A stretch of 64,000 nt of DNA from Adhaeribacter swui (GCF_014217805.1 NZ_CP055156.1:3292585-3356584), one strand, 5' to 3'; shown: positions 8,830 to 18,345, counted from the stretch's first letter. Made by a program: numbers and translations. Notes: a model not told the origin generated them from the letters alone.

Positions 8830-9885
8830 TTAGTTTTTTATAGAGGCCATATCTATCACAAACCGGTACTTTACATCGCCTTTCAGAAGTCGTTCGTAGG
8901 CTTCGTTAATTTGTTGAATGTTAATTATTTCAATATCCGAAACGATATTGTGTTTTCCGCAGAAGTCCAGCATTTCCTGGGTTTCAGCAATGCCGCCAAT
9001 CATAGAACCGGCAAAGCTTCTCCGGAAAGGAATAAGGCTGAACGCGGCTACCGGCAGCGGGTATTCCGGAGCTCCTACCAAGGCTAAAGTACCATCTACC
9101 CGTAGTTGACCTAAATAAGCGTTAATATCGTGCTGGGCCGAAACGGCATCGAGTACAAAATGCAATTTGCCGGCGTAGCGTTTCATTTGTTCTTCGTCTT
9201 TCGAGAGTACCACATCATCTGCTCCCAAGCGTTTGGCATCTTCTACCTTGGATGGCGAAGTAGTGTATACAATTACATCAGCGCCCATCGCTTTGGCAAT
9301 CTTAACCGCCATGTGGCCTAAACCACCCAAACCCACAACCCCTACTTTTTGACCCGGACCCACGTTCCAGTGTTTTAAAGGCGAATAAGTAGTGATACCG
9401 GCACACAACAAAGGCGCAGTAGCGGCTAGGTCTAAATTTTCTGGTACCCGCAAAACAAAGCTTTCATCTACCACAATACTTTCAGAATAGCCACCGTAGG
9501 TTTGGGTGCCCAGGTGTTTGTCCGGGGAATTGTAAGTTTGAATATTGCCTTTTTCGCAGTATTGTTCTAAGTCTTCTTTGCAATAATCGCACTCCCGGCA
9601 ACTATCAACCATGCAGCCTACTGCCCCTAAATCACCAACTTTAAATTTTTTTACATGATCGCCTACACTAACAATTCTGCCTACTATTTCGTGACCGGGT
9701 ACACAGGGGTAAATGGTACCGTGCCATTCGTTTCGGGCGGTATGCAAATCTGAATGGCAAACCCCACAATATAAAATCTCTATTTCTACATCATGCGGCG
9801 TTGGTTTTCTGCGATTAATGTTTAACTGATTTAAAGGGGCTTCGGCGGCTTCGGTTCCAAATGCTTTAACTTCTTTCACTTCCAT
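8830..9885 (-). CDS. zinc-dependent NAD(P) alcohol dehydrogenase (YahK / cinnamyl-alcohol-dehydrogenase-like)
   Basis: This 351-residue medium-chain dehydrogenase should reduce aldehydes to alcohols using NADPH. The catalytic-zinc Cys is in CGVCHSDLH with the partner GHEIVG, and the structural-zinc cysteines are in DSCRECDYCKEDLEQYC. The Rossmann glycine motif is GVVGLGGLGHMAVKIAK. Length and motif spacing match E. coli YahK and plant CAD-type enzymes. It is monocistronic, with a terminator on its downstream side. Its 564-bp upstream gap is shared with the siderophore receptor and contains the duplicated operator, so iron control of this gene cannot be excluded. Confidence 0.92.
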   Translation of the reverse strand: MEVKEVKAFGTEAAEAPLNQLNINRRKPTPHDVEIEILYCGVCHSDLHTARNEWHGTIYPCVPGHEIVGRIVSVGDHVKKFKVGDLGAVGCMVDSCRECDYCKEDLEQYCEKGNIQTYNSPDKHLGTQTYGGYSESIVVDESFVLRVPENLDLAATAPLLCAGITTYSPLKHWNVGPGQKVGVVGLGGLGHMAVKIAKAMGADVIVYTTSPSKVEDAKRLGADDVVLSKDEEQMKRYAGKLHFVLDAVSAQHDINAYLGQLRVDGTLALVGAPEYPLPVAAFSLIPFRRSFAGSMIGGIAETQEMLDFCGKHNIVSDIEIINIQQINEAYERLLKGDVKYRFVIDMASIKN

Positions 9886-10059
9886 AGTACTAATTTTAAA
9901 TTTTTGTATTTAACTAAATAATAACCCTGAATCAATGCCTTACTGCCTGATTGCTGTTTCTGCAAATTTCCCCTCTCTTACGTTAGTAAAAAATTATTAG
10001 CCAGGTCAATTTTTAATTTTAGCCGGGTAGCTAAACTGAAATACCTACAGATTGTTCGG

Positions 10060-10152
10060 TTTACAAATATTATTTAGAGTTGTTCTAAATAATATTTGTA
10101 AAATTAAAAATGTCTCTTAATCTTTGCCATTATTTAAAATTAATCTAAATAA
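10060..10152 (+). promoter_or_regulatory. tandem Fur-like operators flanking a promoter, upstream of the siderophore receptor
   Basis: The element TTATTTARA-N5-TCTAAATAA occurs twice, at 10070-10092 (loop gttgt) and 10130-10152 (loop attaa). In the first copy the symmetry extends to a perfect 19-bp inverted repeat (10060-10078 with 10084-10102). Between the copies lies a Bacteroidota-type promoter candidate: TTTG at 10095-10098, a 19-nt spacer, and TAATCTTTG at 10118-10126. The -33 part overlaps operator 1 and operator 2 follows the -7 part. This arrangement suits repression, most plausibly by Fur or another metalloregulator given the downstream receptor. Confidence 0.65.
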
Positions 10153-10178
10153 AATTAAGAGATATTAATTAATATGAT

Positions 10179-10361
10179 TTACCTATTTGGAACAGGCGGT
10201 GGCGTACCCAAACCTACTTGCAATTGGCCACTGGCATCTACAATTAATTCTACTGGATGGGCAATCCTTAAACCTATCTGCCTGTATGTTGCTTGCTCCC
10301 AGGCGAAGCCTCCTAATATTTTTTGATTGACATGCAGGTAATCAGCAATTTTAGAAACAGG
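10179..10361 (-). pseudogene. C-terminal remnant of an unidentified protein
   Basis: Sixty sense codons are open on the minus strand between an upstream TAG (10364-10362) and the TAA at 10181-10179. There is no usable start codon. The translation has natural composition: SKIADYLHVNQKILGGFAWE, then HPVELIVDASGQLQVGLGT and a proline-rich end. It lies antisense within the leader of the siderophore receptor. I read it as a decayed gene end; the family is not recognised. Confidence 0.35.
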
Positions 10362-10449
10362 CTAGCGCTGCTTAGCATTCATCAGATTTTAATCCATAAC
10401 TCTTAATCCAGTTGATAAAAATTTAAAAAATCACCTAAACTACTTAACT

Positions 10450-12828
10450 ATGCGTCTATTATACTTCCTCACTTTTTTTATTTTAAGTATCAGCGTTTAT
10501 GCCCAAAGAAATGGCTCTATTGGTGGTAAAATAACTTCTTCGGATGGCACTCCCGCGGAATTTGTAAATGTGGCATTAAAGGGTTCGGCCAAAGGCGCTA
10601 CCGTTGATAAGCGGGGACGTTACGTTATTTCGGGCGTAGTGCCCGGTTCGTATACGGTTGTTGCTTCCTTTGTTGGGCTGGAAACCCAGGAACAAACCGT
10701 GGAAGTTGTTGCGGGGCAACAAACCATAATAGACTTTATATTAAAAGAAAATTCAGCGCAATTACAGGAGATTGTTATTTCGGGCAGCCGGGATAACTAT
10801 AAAGTGGATGAACCTTCTTCCAGTCTCCGGATAACGACTCCTTTACTGGAAACCCCCCAGAACATACAAGTAGTTACCAAAGATGTACTGCGCGACCAGC
10901 AGGTAATAAGCATGAGCGATGGGGTGATCCGGAACGTAAGCGGAGCCTACCGGTCAGAACACTGGGCGGATTTGTATACCAATATTGTAGCCCGCGGTTC
11001 GCAAATGCAAGCATTCCGGAACGGTTTTAATGCCGTTAATTCTTATTGGGGGCCGCTCACCGAAGATATGGCTTTTGTGGATCATATTGAATTTGTAAAA
11101 GGCCCGGCCGGTTTTATGCTTAGTAATGGGGAGCCGAGCGGTTTGTACAATGTGGTAACCAAAAAACCTACCGGTCGTTCGGCGGGCGAAGTAGCTTTTA
11201 CAGTTGGTAGTTTTGACCTGTACCGTACCTCGTTGGACCTAGATGGCCGCTTGTCGAAGGATGGACGCATCCTGTACCGGCTTAATCTGGCGGCGCAAAA
11301 CAGAAAATCGCACCGCGCTAATGAGTACAATGATCGGTATGTAATTGCCCCGGTTATATCGTACCAGCTCGATGATAAAACCAAATTGACCGCCGAATAC
11401 ACCTATCAACGCGCTAATATGAGCAACGTGGGCTCTTTCTACGTTTTCGATACTCAAGGTTTTGCTACGCTACCCGTTAACTTTACCATGCTGCCAACCG
11501 GATTACCGGGGTCAACGATCAATGATCATAGCGCCTTTATAAACCTGCAACACGATATTAACGAAAAATGGAAACTTACCGCCCAGGTAGCCCGCTTCAA
11601 TTACTACGCCCTAGGGTCATCAGCTTGGCCAAATTCTATCAGCCCGGATGGTAAAATTATCAGAGGCATTAGCAGTTGGGAAGCAAATGCCAAAATGACG
11701 ATGGGGCAGGTTTTTCTGAATGGTGAATTTAATACCGGCGCAATCAAGCATCGTGTTCTCGGTGGTTTAGATATGGCTAACAAACAATATATTGCTGACT
11801 GGGGGCAAAGCCATGCCCTGGACACCGTAGGCGGTGAATTCGACATCCATAACCCCAACAATGGGGTACCCAATAATGGATATCCGCAATTTGATTTTTC
11901 TACGCCGTTGGAGCAGCGCGCTTTTGCCATCGGTGCTAATATCGATCAACGCTACGCGGCTGGTTATTTACAGGATGAACTAGGTTTTTTTGAAAACAAG
12001 TTGCGGTTAACATTGGCGGGGCGGTACACTTATGTAAAACAGGCGTATGGTCCATCTCCAATCGGCGACAATCATTTTACTCCCCGCGTTGGATTAAGCG
12101 CATCTATTACGCCGTCTACGTCGGTATATGCCTTATACGACCAGGCTTTTACCCCGCAGAATGGAATTAAAGCCAATGGCGAAGCTATTCAGCCATTAAC
12201 GGGAAATAACCTGGAACTGGGTTTTAAACGGGATTGGTTAGATGGTAAATGGAATACCACGGTCTCGCTCTATCGAATTTTAAAAAATAACGAAGCAGTG
12301 GCTGATCCAACGGCGCCACCTTCGTCGGGGATAGTAGCCGAGATAGGTCAAAAACAATCGCAGGGAATTGAATTTGATTTGCGGGGTACCATTTTACCGG
12401 GCCTAACGCTTACGGCAAATTACGCCTTAACCGAATCTAAAGTAACTAAAACAACTGGGGTGCAGCCCAATATTCAGGTCGGCGACATTGTACCGGGTTT
12501 TGCCCGGCATACGGCCAATGCCTGGGCTAATTACACGCTGCAAAATGGTGTAGTTAAAGGATTTGGGGTTTCCGGAGGGTTCACTTTGCTTTCGGGCCGG
12601 GAAACTTACTGGGACGTATCTCCGGACCCGAGTAAAACATTGCCTACCTATTTTAAATTAGATGGTGGCGTGTATTGGTCAAACAATAAAATACGGATTG
12701 CCGCCAATGTTTATAATATTCTGGACGATTACCTGTATAGCGGCTCCTACTATTCGTGGTTAAATGCTTATTATACGCAAACCGATCCGCCAAGAAATGT
12801 GCGGTTGAGTGTTAATTACCGATTCTAA
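10450..12828 (+). CDS. TonB-dependent siderophore receptor
   Basis: This 792-residue outer-membrane receptor should import ferric siderophores with TonB-ExbBD energy. A signal peptide ends at about residue 18 (FFILSISVYAQ). A carboxypeptidase-like regulatory domain covers about 22-105, a plug domain about 120-235 (including VDHIEFVKGPAGFMLSNGEPSGLYNVVTKKP, typical of the siderophore-receptor group), and a 22-strand barrel follows, ending VRLSVNYRF with the terminal Phe expected for BAM insertion. It is monocistronic with a clear terminator. Two Fur-like operators and a promoter lie about 300 bp upstream, so iron repression is likely. Confidence 0.94.
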   Translation: MRLLYFLTFFILSISVYAQRNGSIGGKITSSDGTPAEFVNVALKGSAKGATVDKRGRYVISGVVPGSYTVVASFVGLETQEQTVEVVAGQQTIIDFILKENSAQLQEIVISGSRDNYKVDEPSSSLRITTPLLETPQNIQVVTKDVLRDQQVISMSDGVIRNVSGAYRSEHWADLYTNIVARGSQMQAFRNGFNAVNSYWGPLTEDMAFVDHIEFVKGPAGFMLSNGEPSGLYNVVTKKPTGRSAGEVAFTVGSFDLYRTSLDLDGRLSKDGRILYRLNLAAQNRKSHRANEYNDRYVIAPVISYQLDDKTKLTAEYTYQRANMSNVGSFYVFDTQGFATLPVNFTMLPTGLPGSTINDHSAFINLQHDINEKWKLTAQVARFNYYALGSSAWPNSISPDGKIIRGISSWEANAKMTMGQVFLNGEFNTGAIKHRVLGGLDMANKQYIADWGQSHALDTVGGEFDIHNPNNGVPNNGYPQFDFSTPLEQRAFAIGANIDQRYAAGYLQDELGFFENKLRLTLAGRYTYVKQAYGPSPIGDNHFTPRVGLSASITPSTSVYALYDQAFTPQNGIKANGEAIQPLTGNNLELGFKRDWLDGKWNTTVSLYRILKNNEAVADPTAPPSSGIVAEIGQKQSQGIEFDLRGTILPGLTLTANYALTESKVTKTTGVQPNIQVGDIVPGFARHTANAWANYTLQNGVVKGFGVSGGFTLLSGRETYWDVSPDPSKTLPTYFKLDGGVYWSNNKIRIAANVYNILDDYLYSGSYYSWLNAYYTQTDPPRNVRLSVNYRF

Positions 12829-12874
12829 AATTTAAAACGCTTTCTAACAAAATTACTATTTGGGTTGGTTGACT

Positions 12875-12913
12875 AGGATGCAGTTGTATACGTACACTGC
12901 ATCCTTTCTTTTT
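12875..12913 (+). terminator. terminator of the siderophore receptor gene
   Basis: AGGATGCAGT (12875-12884) pairs perfectly with ACTGCATCCT (12896-12905), followed by TTCTTTTT. The remaining sequence to 13179 is A+T-rich and I see no gene in it. Confidence 0.85.
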
Positions 12914-13179
12914 GGTTTAGTTGGAAGATGAAATTTTAAAAACCGGTACCAGATAAGGTGCGAAAGCATAAATAACTTGCACTCCCGGGAGAGTAGCTGA
13001 TTTTTAAATTTTTTAATTTTTATCGGCATTCCTGATGAAGGAAACGGGAAATTATTAGCGTTTAATTAATCGCTTTTATTAAAAAATTACATCTAACAGC
13101 AGCAAGCAACAACTTTAAACTAAAAACAAATCAACCGGTAGCGTGATTTTTTAAAATTTTAATTTTTTGTCTTTGGGCA

Positions 13180-14427
13180 TTATTCAATGGTCAGGTCGGA
13201 GGGGGTTCTTTTTCGGTCTAAGTAGCTCATTACCGGATACGCCATAATGCCATGTATCAGTACAGAAATTAACACGATAAAACCCGCTATACTCCAAAGT
13301 TGTTGTTCCCCTGGAAAGGTGGCTTCGGTTACGGCAAATGCTAAATAATAAAAAGATCCGATTCCGCGGATACCAAAAAAGCTAATAGCAATTTTTTCGC
13401 GGAAATTAATTTTTTGCCTCCAAATAGTTAAGTAGGCAAATAAAGGGCGCAGAACCAAAACAAACAATAAACCTACCATGGCTCCCGGTATAGTTAAGGT
13501 ATTGAGCAGACCAGTGGCAATGCTTCCGCCCAGTAGTATTAAAACAATTACCAGAAAAAGCCTTTCCATCTGGTCGGTAAAATCATGTAATTCCCGGTGC
13601 AATTCGTGGGTTCGTTCCTGGTGCCCCAAAGTAAGGCCCGTAATAAACACGGCAATAAAGCCATAGCCATGTATTATTTCGGTTAAACCATAAACAAGTA
13701 AAGTGGCGGCTATGGCCACAAAACCATCTTCAGTTGCCGGAAAATTAGATTTTTCGGGTAAACGAAAAACCAAATGTGCCAAAAACCGTCCCATGAAGTA
13801 GCCAACGCCTACCCCCGCCACTATTTTATACACTACCTCGTAGCCCAACCACGACCAAAACCAATCTTCGCCGGTAGTAGCTGAAATAGCCAGCACAATG
13901 GCCAGCCAGGTAAACGGAAAAGCCATGCCATCGTTCATGCCTGCCTCGGCAGTTAAAGAAAAACGCACGTGATCTTCTTTTTCGGTACTAGGCGGCCCCA
14001 CTTGTACATCAGCAGCCAGTACCGGATCGGTAGGTGCCATTGCCGCACCTAACAAAAGTGCGGAAACAGGAGCCAAACCTAACCACCACCAGCTTAATAA
14101 ACTTAAGCCAGCAATGCACAAAATCATGGTAACAAAAATGAGCAGAAAAGGTATTTTCCAGTTTTTCCAACTAAAAGCCCGGTTAATTTTAATGCCAGTG
14201 CCCATGAGCGTAATAATTACCCCAATTTCGGTGAGGCGAACCGTTAAGGTTTTGTTGGCTAATGGATCGGGTTCGGGTAGGGGCAAGGGCAGTTGGTAGA
14301 GCAGATAACCAAAAACCACAAACAAAATACTGTACGAAAGGGGCACCTTGGCCAGCCAGGTGGGGAGCCAGGCCATGGTTAAAGCTGCCAGACCAATAAT
14401 TGTGATAATCAGGAGATAAGGCTCCAT
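13180..14427 (-). CDS. CPA1/NhaP-type Na+(K+)/H+ antiporter
   Basis: This is a 415-residue inner-membrane protein with about 12 hydrophobic segments. Diagnostic motifs are GAAMAPTDPVLAADVQVG with the conserved TDP, AEAGMNDGMAFPFTWL with the acidic ion-binding ND pair, and FFGIRGIGSFYYLAFA near the C-terminus. These match the monovalent cation:proton antiporter-1 family used for sodium and pH homeostasis. It has no regulatory RCK/TrkA-C tail. It appears monocistronic; its 3' end is convergent with the siderophore receptor. Confidence 0.92.
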   Translation of the reverse strand: MEPYLLIITIIGLAALTMAWLPTWLAKVPLSYSILFVVFGYLLYQLPLPLPEPDPLANKTLTVRLTEIGVIITLMGTGIKINRAFSWKNWKIPFLLIFVTMILCIAGLSLLSWWWLGLAPVSALLLGAAMAPTDPVLAADVQVGPPSTEKEDHVRFSLTAEAGMNDGMAFPFTWLAIVLAISATTGEDWFWSWLGYEVVYKIVAGVGVGYFMGRFLAHLVFRLPEKSNFPATEDGFVAIAATLLVYGLTEIIHGYGFIAVFITGLTLGHQERTHELHRELHDFTDQMERLFLVIVLILLGGSIATGLLNTLTIPGAMVGLLFVLVLRPLFAYLTIWRQKINFREKIAISFFGIRGIGSFYYLAFAVTEATFPGEQQLWSIAGFIVLISVLIHGIMAYPVMSYLDRKRTPSDLTIE

Positions 14428-14804
14428 TCTTTTGCGATAAATTAGAATTTAACCTACTCCAAAAAAGGAGGAATGGTTATGCGCCTATTAAGTTTGTTAA
14501 ATAAAGAAGAGGCGAGATGGTACAGAGAAGCAACCGAATAGCATCATCATGGCTTAAAGTAGAAAATTTAAAAAATAAAAAATTTAAAAATTAGAAAAAA
14601 GTAAGTAGCAATAGCGCTTTCCAGCAATAGCATTTAACTCATTCCAGCATTGTATTTAAGGTAGCCTAATTTTAAAAAGCAGAAATTCTTCTAGTAGCTA
14701 TATTAAAATAGTAATATTTACTAATTTTTAAAAAACGAATGGCAGCATTATTGACAACGCCAGAAAAGAAATTTCGCAGAATAACGCCATACTGTAAACA
14801 ATCT
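14428..14804. other. intergenic region between antiporter and response regulator
   Basis: This divergent spacer is A+T-rich with repeated AAATTTAAAAA blocks near 14564-14596. I see no convincing gene, RNA or operator. A 20-codon ORF at 14479-14541 behind AAGGAGG is noted under rejected items. Confidence 0.5.
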
Positions 14805-15164
14805 ATGAAAAAGGTAATGTTAGTGGATGATAATATGATTAATAACTTTATTACCAAAAAAGTGATTAGTAACGTGGATGAAGATTTGCAGGTGTGCGAT
14901 TATACCGATGCAGAGCAAGCGTTAAACCTTTTGGAAGAAGTAAATCCTACGCTTATTTTTCTAGACTTGAATATGCCGGTAATGAATGGCTGGCAATTTT
15001 TAGAAAACATGGTAGCCCGTAACATGAGCCATAAAGTATACATCTTAACTTCTTCGACAAGTGAGCTGGACCGCCAACGTTCTACCACTTATTCTAATGT
15101 AGTACGTTTTTTAAATAAACCCCTAGCCCAAGACGAAGTAGCCGATATCTTAGCCGCAGCCTAA
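14805..15164 (+). CDS. stand-alone response regulator (CheY-like receiver domain)
   Basis: This is a 119-residue single receiver domain: VMLVDDNMINN at the start, the phospho-acceptor Asp in IFLDLNMPVMNGWQF, ILTSS and FLNKPL. The frame is open to an ATG at 14739, which would add 22 poorly conserved-looking residues. I prefer the ATG at 14805 because MKKVMLVDD is the normal start of such domains. No output domain and no adjacent kinase are present. It is a probable paralogue of the receiver at 725-1096, sharing the PVMNG motif. Confidence 0.9.
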   Translation: MKKVMLVDDNMINNFITKKVISNVDEDLQVCDYTDAEQALNLLEEVNPTLIFLDLNMPVMNGWQFLENMVARNMSHKVYILTSSTSELDRQRSTTYSNVVRFLNKPLAQDEVADILAAA

Positions 15165-15395
15165 ATGTAATACAATTAATCTACTGATTGCCAAAAGTGC
15201 CATTGTTCCTTGATTCTATATCCTACTCCATCAAAGAAAATTGTATTTAAAAATACTCAATCAAGGAAGTAAAGTTATTGCCAGCTAGGCTCCTTCTCAG
15301 GTTTTAACATCTAAAAAAACAATTACCGGTACACTATTCCATAAGCGGTATCTTGAAATTTGAATTTTTTAAATTTTAAAATTTTACTTGCCTGC

Positions 15396-15613
15396 AATGC
15401 AACAAACAGCTTTAGCTAGGTGCAAGTGTTGACGCTAACCTGTTCGAGCGGTCAGCGAGTTTTTAGCGTCTTGACTTTTTTGGTTCTTTTTGTGTCAAGA
15501 CAAAAAGAACAGAACCTGAGCAATGAAACAACTTCACTAAGCAATCCGAGCTAGTACAGCAACTATGCGAACGAATATAATTTGCAAGACACGGAAGTAA
15601 ATCCGCGCCATAG
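15396..15613 (+). repeat. dispersed intergenic repeat, copy 1
   Basis: About 220 bp, also present in inverted orientation at 25308-25570. The best conserved core is around 15450-15540: CAGCGAGTTTTTAGCGTCTT, then a hairpin GTTCTTTTTGT / ACAAAAAGAAC (about 15483-15510), then CCTGAGCAATGAAACAAC. Both copies also share an end resembling CCGCGCCATAG. It encodes no ORF. The rest of the 15165-15926 gap holds no gene that I can see. Confidence 0.75.
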
Positions 15614-15926
15614 TAGTATTGTGCGCAAACCAATATCAAACTTAGCTAACGCAATTACTCATCTCCGTACAGTACACATTCTAATTTTCTACACAGTAAA
15701 TCTGCCAAGGCACTACTTTCCAAACTTAATTTATTTAAAACCTTTTTAGCATAAATACCATGTAACTTCCACTTCTTAACTAATGCTTTGGAAAAACCTG
15801 GCAGCTAGTAAGTCGTTAATAGTAGAGTGAAACAGAAACTTAAAAATATTTAATTTTTTGTTAACGGATTAATACGTTTTACCCGCTCTTATTACCTAAT
15901 ATTGCTATCCGCTAAAAATTTAAAAA

Positions 15927-16862
15927 ATGGAAGTTAATAGCTCATTTTGGATTGGATTTAATGTTTTTGTGCTCGTGATGTTAGCCCTGGATTTAGGGAT
16001 ATTTAACCGCAAAGCGCATGTAATTACTATAAAAGAAGCCTTAACCTGGTCGGCTGTTTGGATTTGTTTGGCCTTGATATTTAACAGCCTGATTTATTAC
16101 TGGTTCGGCGAGCCCAAAGCAATTGAATTTTTAACTGGTTACGTGATCGAAAAATCGCTGAGCGTCGATAATATTTTTGTTTTTGTTTTGGTGTTCAGTT
16201 ATTTCCAAATACCCGCTATTTATCAGCATAAAATTTTATTCTGGGGTATTCTGGGGGCTTTAATCATGCGCGTGATTTTTATATTTGCCGGCGTAGCCTT
16301 AATCGAACGGTTTCATTGGACAATTTATATTTTTGGCGTTTTCCTGATTTATACCGGTTACAAAATGTTTACCGAACAGGATAAAAAAATGGAACCGGAG
16401 AAAAATCCGGTAATTAAATTTTTCCGGAAAATAATGCCGGTTACCAACCAATTAGAGGGTGACAAATTTTTTGTAAAGCAAGGTGGCAAAGTTATGGCAA
16501 CGCCGCTCTTTTTGGTTCTTATTCTTATCGAAACCACCGACCTTATTTTTGCGGTAGATAGCATCCCGGCCATTTTGGCCATTACCCAAGACCAGTTTAT
16601 TGTGTATACATCCAACGTTTTTGCCATTTTGGGCCTTCGGTCGCTTTACTTTGCTTTGGCGCACGTGGTTCACCGCTTTGTTTATCTGTCTACGGGGTTA
16701 GCTGTAATTTTGGTATTTGTAGGTCTAAAAATGGTTTTGGTAGACGTAGTAAAGGTGCCCACTTTTATATCTTTAATTGTTATCGGGCTTATAATTACAG
16801 TAAGTGTCGTGTTTTCTTTACTTAAAACAGATAACTCGGAAGAGATAAAAGGAAGTAAATAA
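15927..16862 (+). CDS. TerC family integral membrane protein
   Basis: This 311-residue inner-membrane protein has about nine hydrophobic segments. TerC hallmarks are SLSVDNIFVFVLVFSYFQIP (about 78-97), ETTDLIFAVDSIPAILAIT and YTSNVFAILGLRSLYFAL, with membrane-embedded acidic residues likely to bind a metal ion. The family is linked to manganese export and to tellurite resistance; no ter genes are nearby, so a housekeeping metal-homeostasis role is more likely. It is a single gene, followed 160 bp later by an exported-protein pair. Confidence 0.93.
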   Translation: MEVNSSFWIGFNVFVLVMLALDLGIFNRKAHVITIKEALTWSAVWICLALIFNSLIYYWFGEPKAIEFLTGYVIEKSLSVDNIFVFVLVFSYFQIPAIYQHKILFWGILGALIMRVIFIFAGVALIERFHWTIYIFGVFLIYTGYKMFTEQDKKMEPEKNPVIKFFRKIMPVTNQLEGDKFFVKQGGKVMATPLFLVLILIETTDLIFAVDSIPAILAITQDQFIVYTSNVFAILGLRSLYFALAHVVHRFVYLSTGLAVILVFVGLKMVLVDVVKVPTFISLIVIGLIITVSVVFSLLKTDNSEEIKGSK

Positions 16863-17022
16863 TTTTAAACTTCCCTTCTATTTAGGCCACAACGATTTTT
16901 TGATAAATTAATTTGCCCCGATTAAAAAACTGGCTATTCTTTAATCCGGTTCCTGCCAGTTGGGGCAATTACATGTTTAGTTGTTAGTGGCGTATAACCT
17001 TTATTTTTAAAAAACGATCAGC

Positions 17023-17601
17023 ATGAATTTACAAACGCCCTTATTATTAGCGGTGCTTTTGCTACTGGCTGTTCAGGCTTTTGGCCAAAAAAAGTACGAA
17101 AAAGAATACCGCTTAAAACAAAATAAAGTACCGGCAGAAGCTAAGAAGTTTGTGGAAGCGCTTTCTTTTTCGGGAAGAGTAAAATGGTACCGGGAAGAAA
17201 GTTTAAATGGCAATACCATTGAAGCCAAGGTAACCCATAATCAAAAAAAACACAGTCTGGAATTTGATACCCAAGGCAATCTGCAAGATGTGGAAGTGCA
17301 AATCAACTGGTCAGAAATTCCGGAAGAAACGCAAAAAAATATTTCGAAGAACCTGAGTGCTGCATACACCAATTATAAAATTAATAAAATACAGGTTCAA
17401 TACACCGGGCAAACTTCCACGTTATTGGCTTTACTAAAGAACCAGGAAACAACTAAGGAGTATGCTACCAAATACGAAATAGTGGTAAAAGGTAGCAAAG
17501 GCAGGCAAGTAAAGTTGTACGAGATCACCTTCTCGCAAACTGGTGAAATGGTAGCTACTGCAGAAATAATTTTCAGAAACATTGACAATCTTGCATTTTA
17601 G
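17023..17601 (+). CDS. exported PepSY-like hypothetical protein
   Basis: The 192-residue product has a signal peptide (LLLAVLLLLAVQAFGQ, cleavage near residue 21). The mature part is lysine-rich alpha/beta with two similar segments: VKWYREESLNGNTIEAKVTH followed by LEFDTQGNLQDVEVQINW, and YATKYEIVVKGSKGRQVKLYEITFSQTGEMV. Such repeats resemble Bacteroidota PepSY-like putative periplasmic domains. Function is unknown. The next gene overlaps its 3' end by 20 bp, so the two are probably translated together. Confidence 0.8.
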   Translation: MNLQTPLLLAVLLLLAVQAFGQKKYEKEYRLKQNKVPAEAKKFVEALSFSGRVKWYREESLNGNTIEAKVTHNQKKHSLEFDTQGNLQDVEVQINWSEIPEETQKNISKNLSAAYTNYKINKIQVQYTGQTSTLLALLKNQETTKEYATKYEIVVKGSKGRQVKLYEITFSQTGEMVATAEIIFRNIDNLAF

Positions 17602-18271
17602 ATTAACCGCAACTTTACTTGTAAGCTTTGTCTTGCTTTGTTCCTTAAAAAGCCAAGCACAAATCGGTACTTTGCCGGCTATTAATATTAATAAAGGTTT
17701 AAAAAAAGATTGGAGTTTAAACTTTAAATGGGAATCGCGGCAAGCAAAGTTACCCGACGATCTTGAGAATGGAGAAGGTTCCCGTTTTAAGTACGTTTTA
17801 TCTGATTTTTCTCTGACTCTTTCTAAAAAAGTAGGTTTAAATAACTCTCTGGCGGCCGGCTACTTAATGCGAATCGAAGATAACAGATTTATACAGAGGG
17901 CTACGCAGCAGTTTACTATAGTAAAAGGCTATAGCTTTTTTCGCCTCGCGCATCGATTTACCACCGATCAAACCTTTGACCCGGAAAGCCCCACGGAATA
18001 CCGCATCCGATACCGGATAACTCCCGAATTTCCATTGAGCGGACAATCAATAGATCCCAAAGAGTTTTATTTTAAATTTAATAACGAGTATTTAAATTCA
18101 TTTCAAGGCAAAAGCTATGACCTGGAACTGCGATTTATTCCGTTGCTGGGCTACGAGTTTACCGATACCAGTAAATTAGAATTTGGTTTAGATTATCGCG
18201 TAAATTCGTTTTTAAACAACGCTACCAATCAGCATTATTGGATTAACTTAAGCTGGTATCTAAAAATATGA
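17582..18271 (+). CDS. DUF2490 family exported (outer-membrane-like) protein
   Basis: This 229-residue protein begins at a TTG, overlapping the preceding gene by 20 bp, which suggests translational coupling. A signal peptide (LLVSFVLLCSLKSQAQ) is followed by amphipathic beta-strands ending HYWINLSWYLKI, as in DUF2490 proteins, which look like small outer-membrane barrels. The function is not known. With the preceding PepSY-like gene it forms a two-gene envelope operon closed by a hairpin terminator. Confidence 0.82.
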   Translation: MTILHFRLTATLLVSFVLLCSLKSQAQIGTLPAININKGLKKDWSLNFKWESRQAKLPDDLENGEGSRFKYVLSDFSLTLSKKVGLNNSLAAGYLMRIEDNRFIQRATQQFTIVKGYSFFRLAHRFTTDQTFDPESPTEYRIRYRITPEFPLSGQSIDPKEFYFKFNNEYLNSFQGKSYDLELRFIPLLGYEFTDTSKLEFGLDYRVNSFLNNATNQHYWINLSWYLKI

Positions 18272-18303
18272 GTACCTAGTAATTTGATTAGCAATTGGAA
18301 ATA

Positions 18304-18345
18304 AAAAAATAAGCCGGAAACTTAGGAGGCTTCCGGCTTATTTAT
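18304..18345. terminator. bidirectional terminator between DUF2490 gene and RND operon
   Basis: AAGCCGGAA (18311-18319) pairs with TTCCGGCTT (18331-18339). A/T-rich tracts on both sides supply a T-run for either transcript, including TTATTTTTTTAT on the minus strand for the convergent efflux operon. Confidence 0.8.

Noticed and set aside
14479-14541. 20-codon ORF preceded by AAGGAGG
   Set aside because: The Shine-Dalgarno-like string is attractive, but Bacteroidota rarely use it and the peptide shows no recognisable pattern. Likely chance.
14739-14804. Upstream ATG for the second response regulator
   Set aside because: It would add 22 residues before the usual receiver start; the ATG at 14805 gives a normal-length domain.
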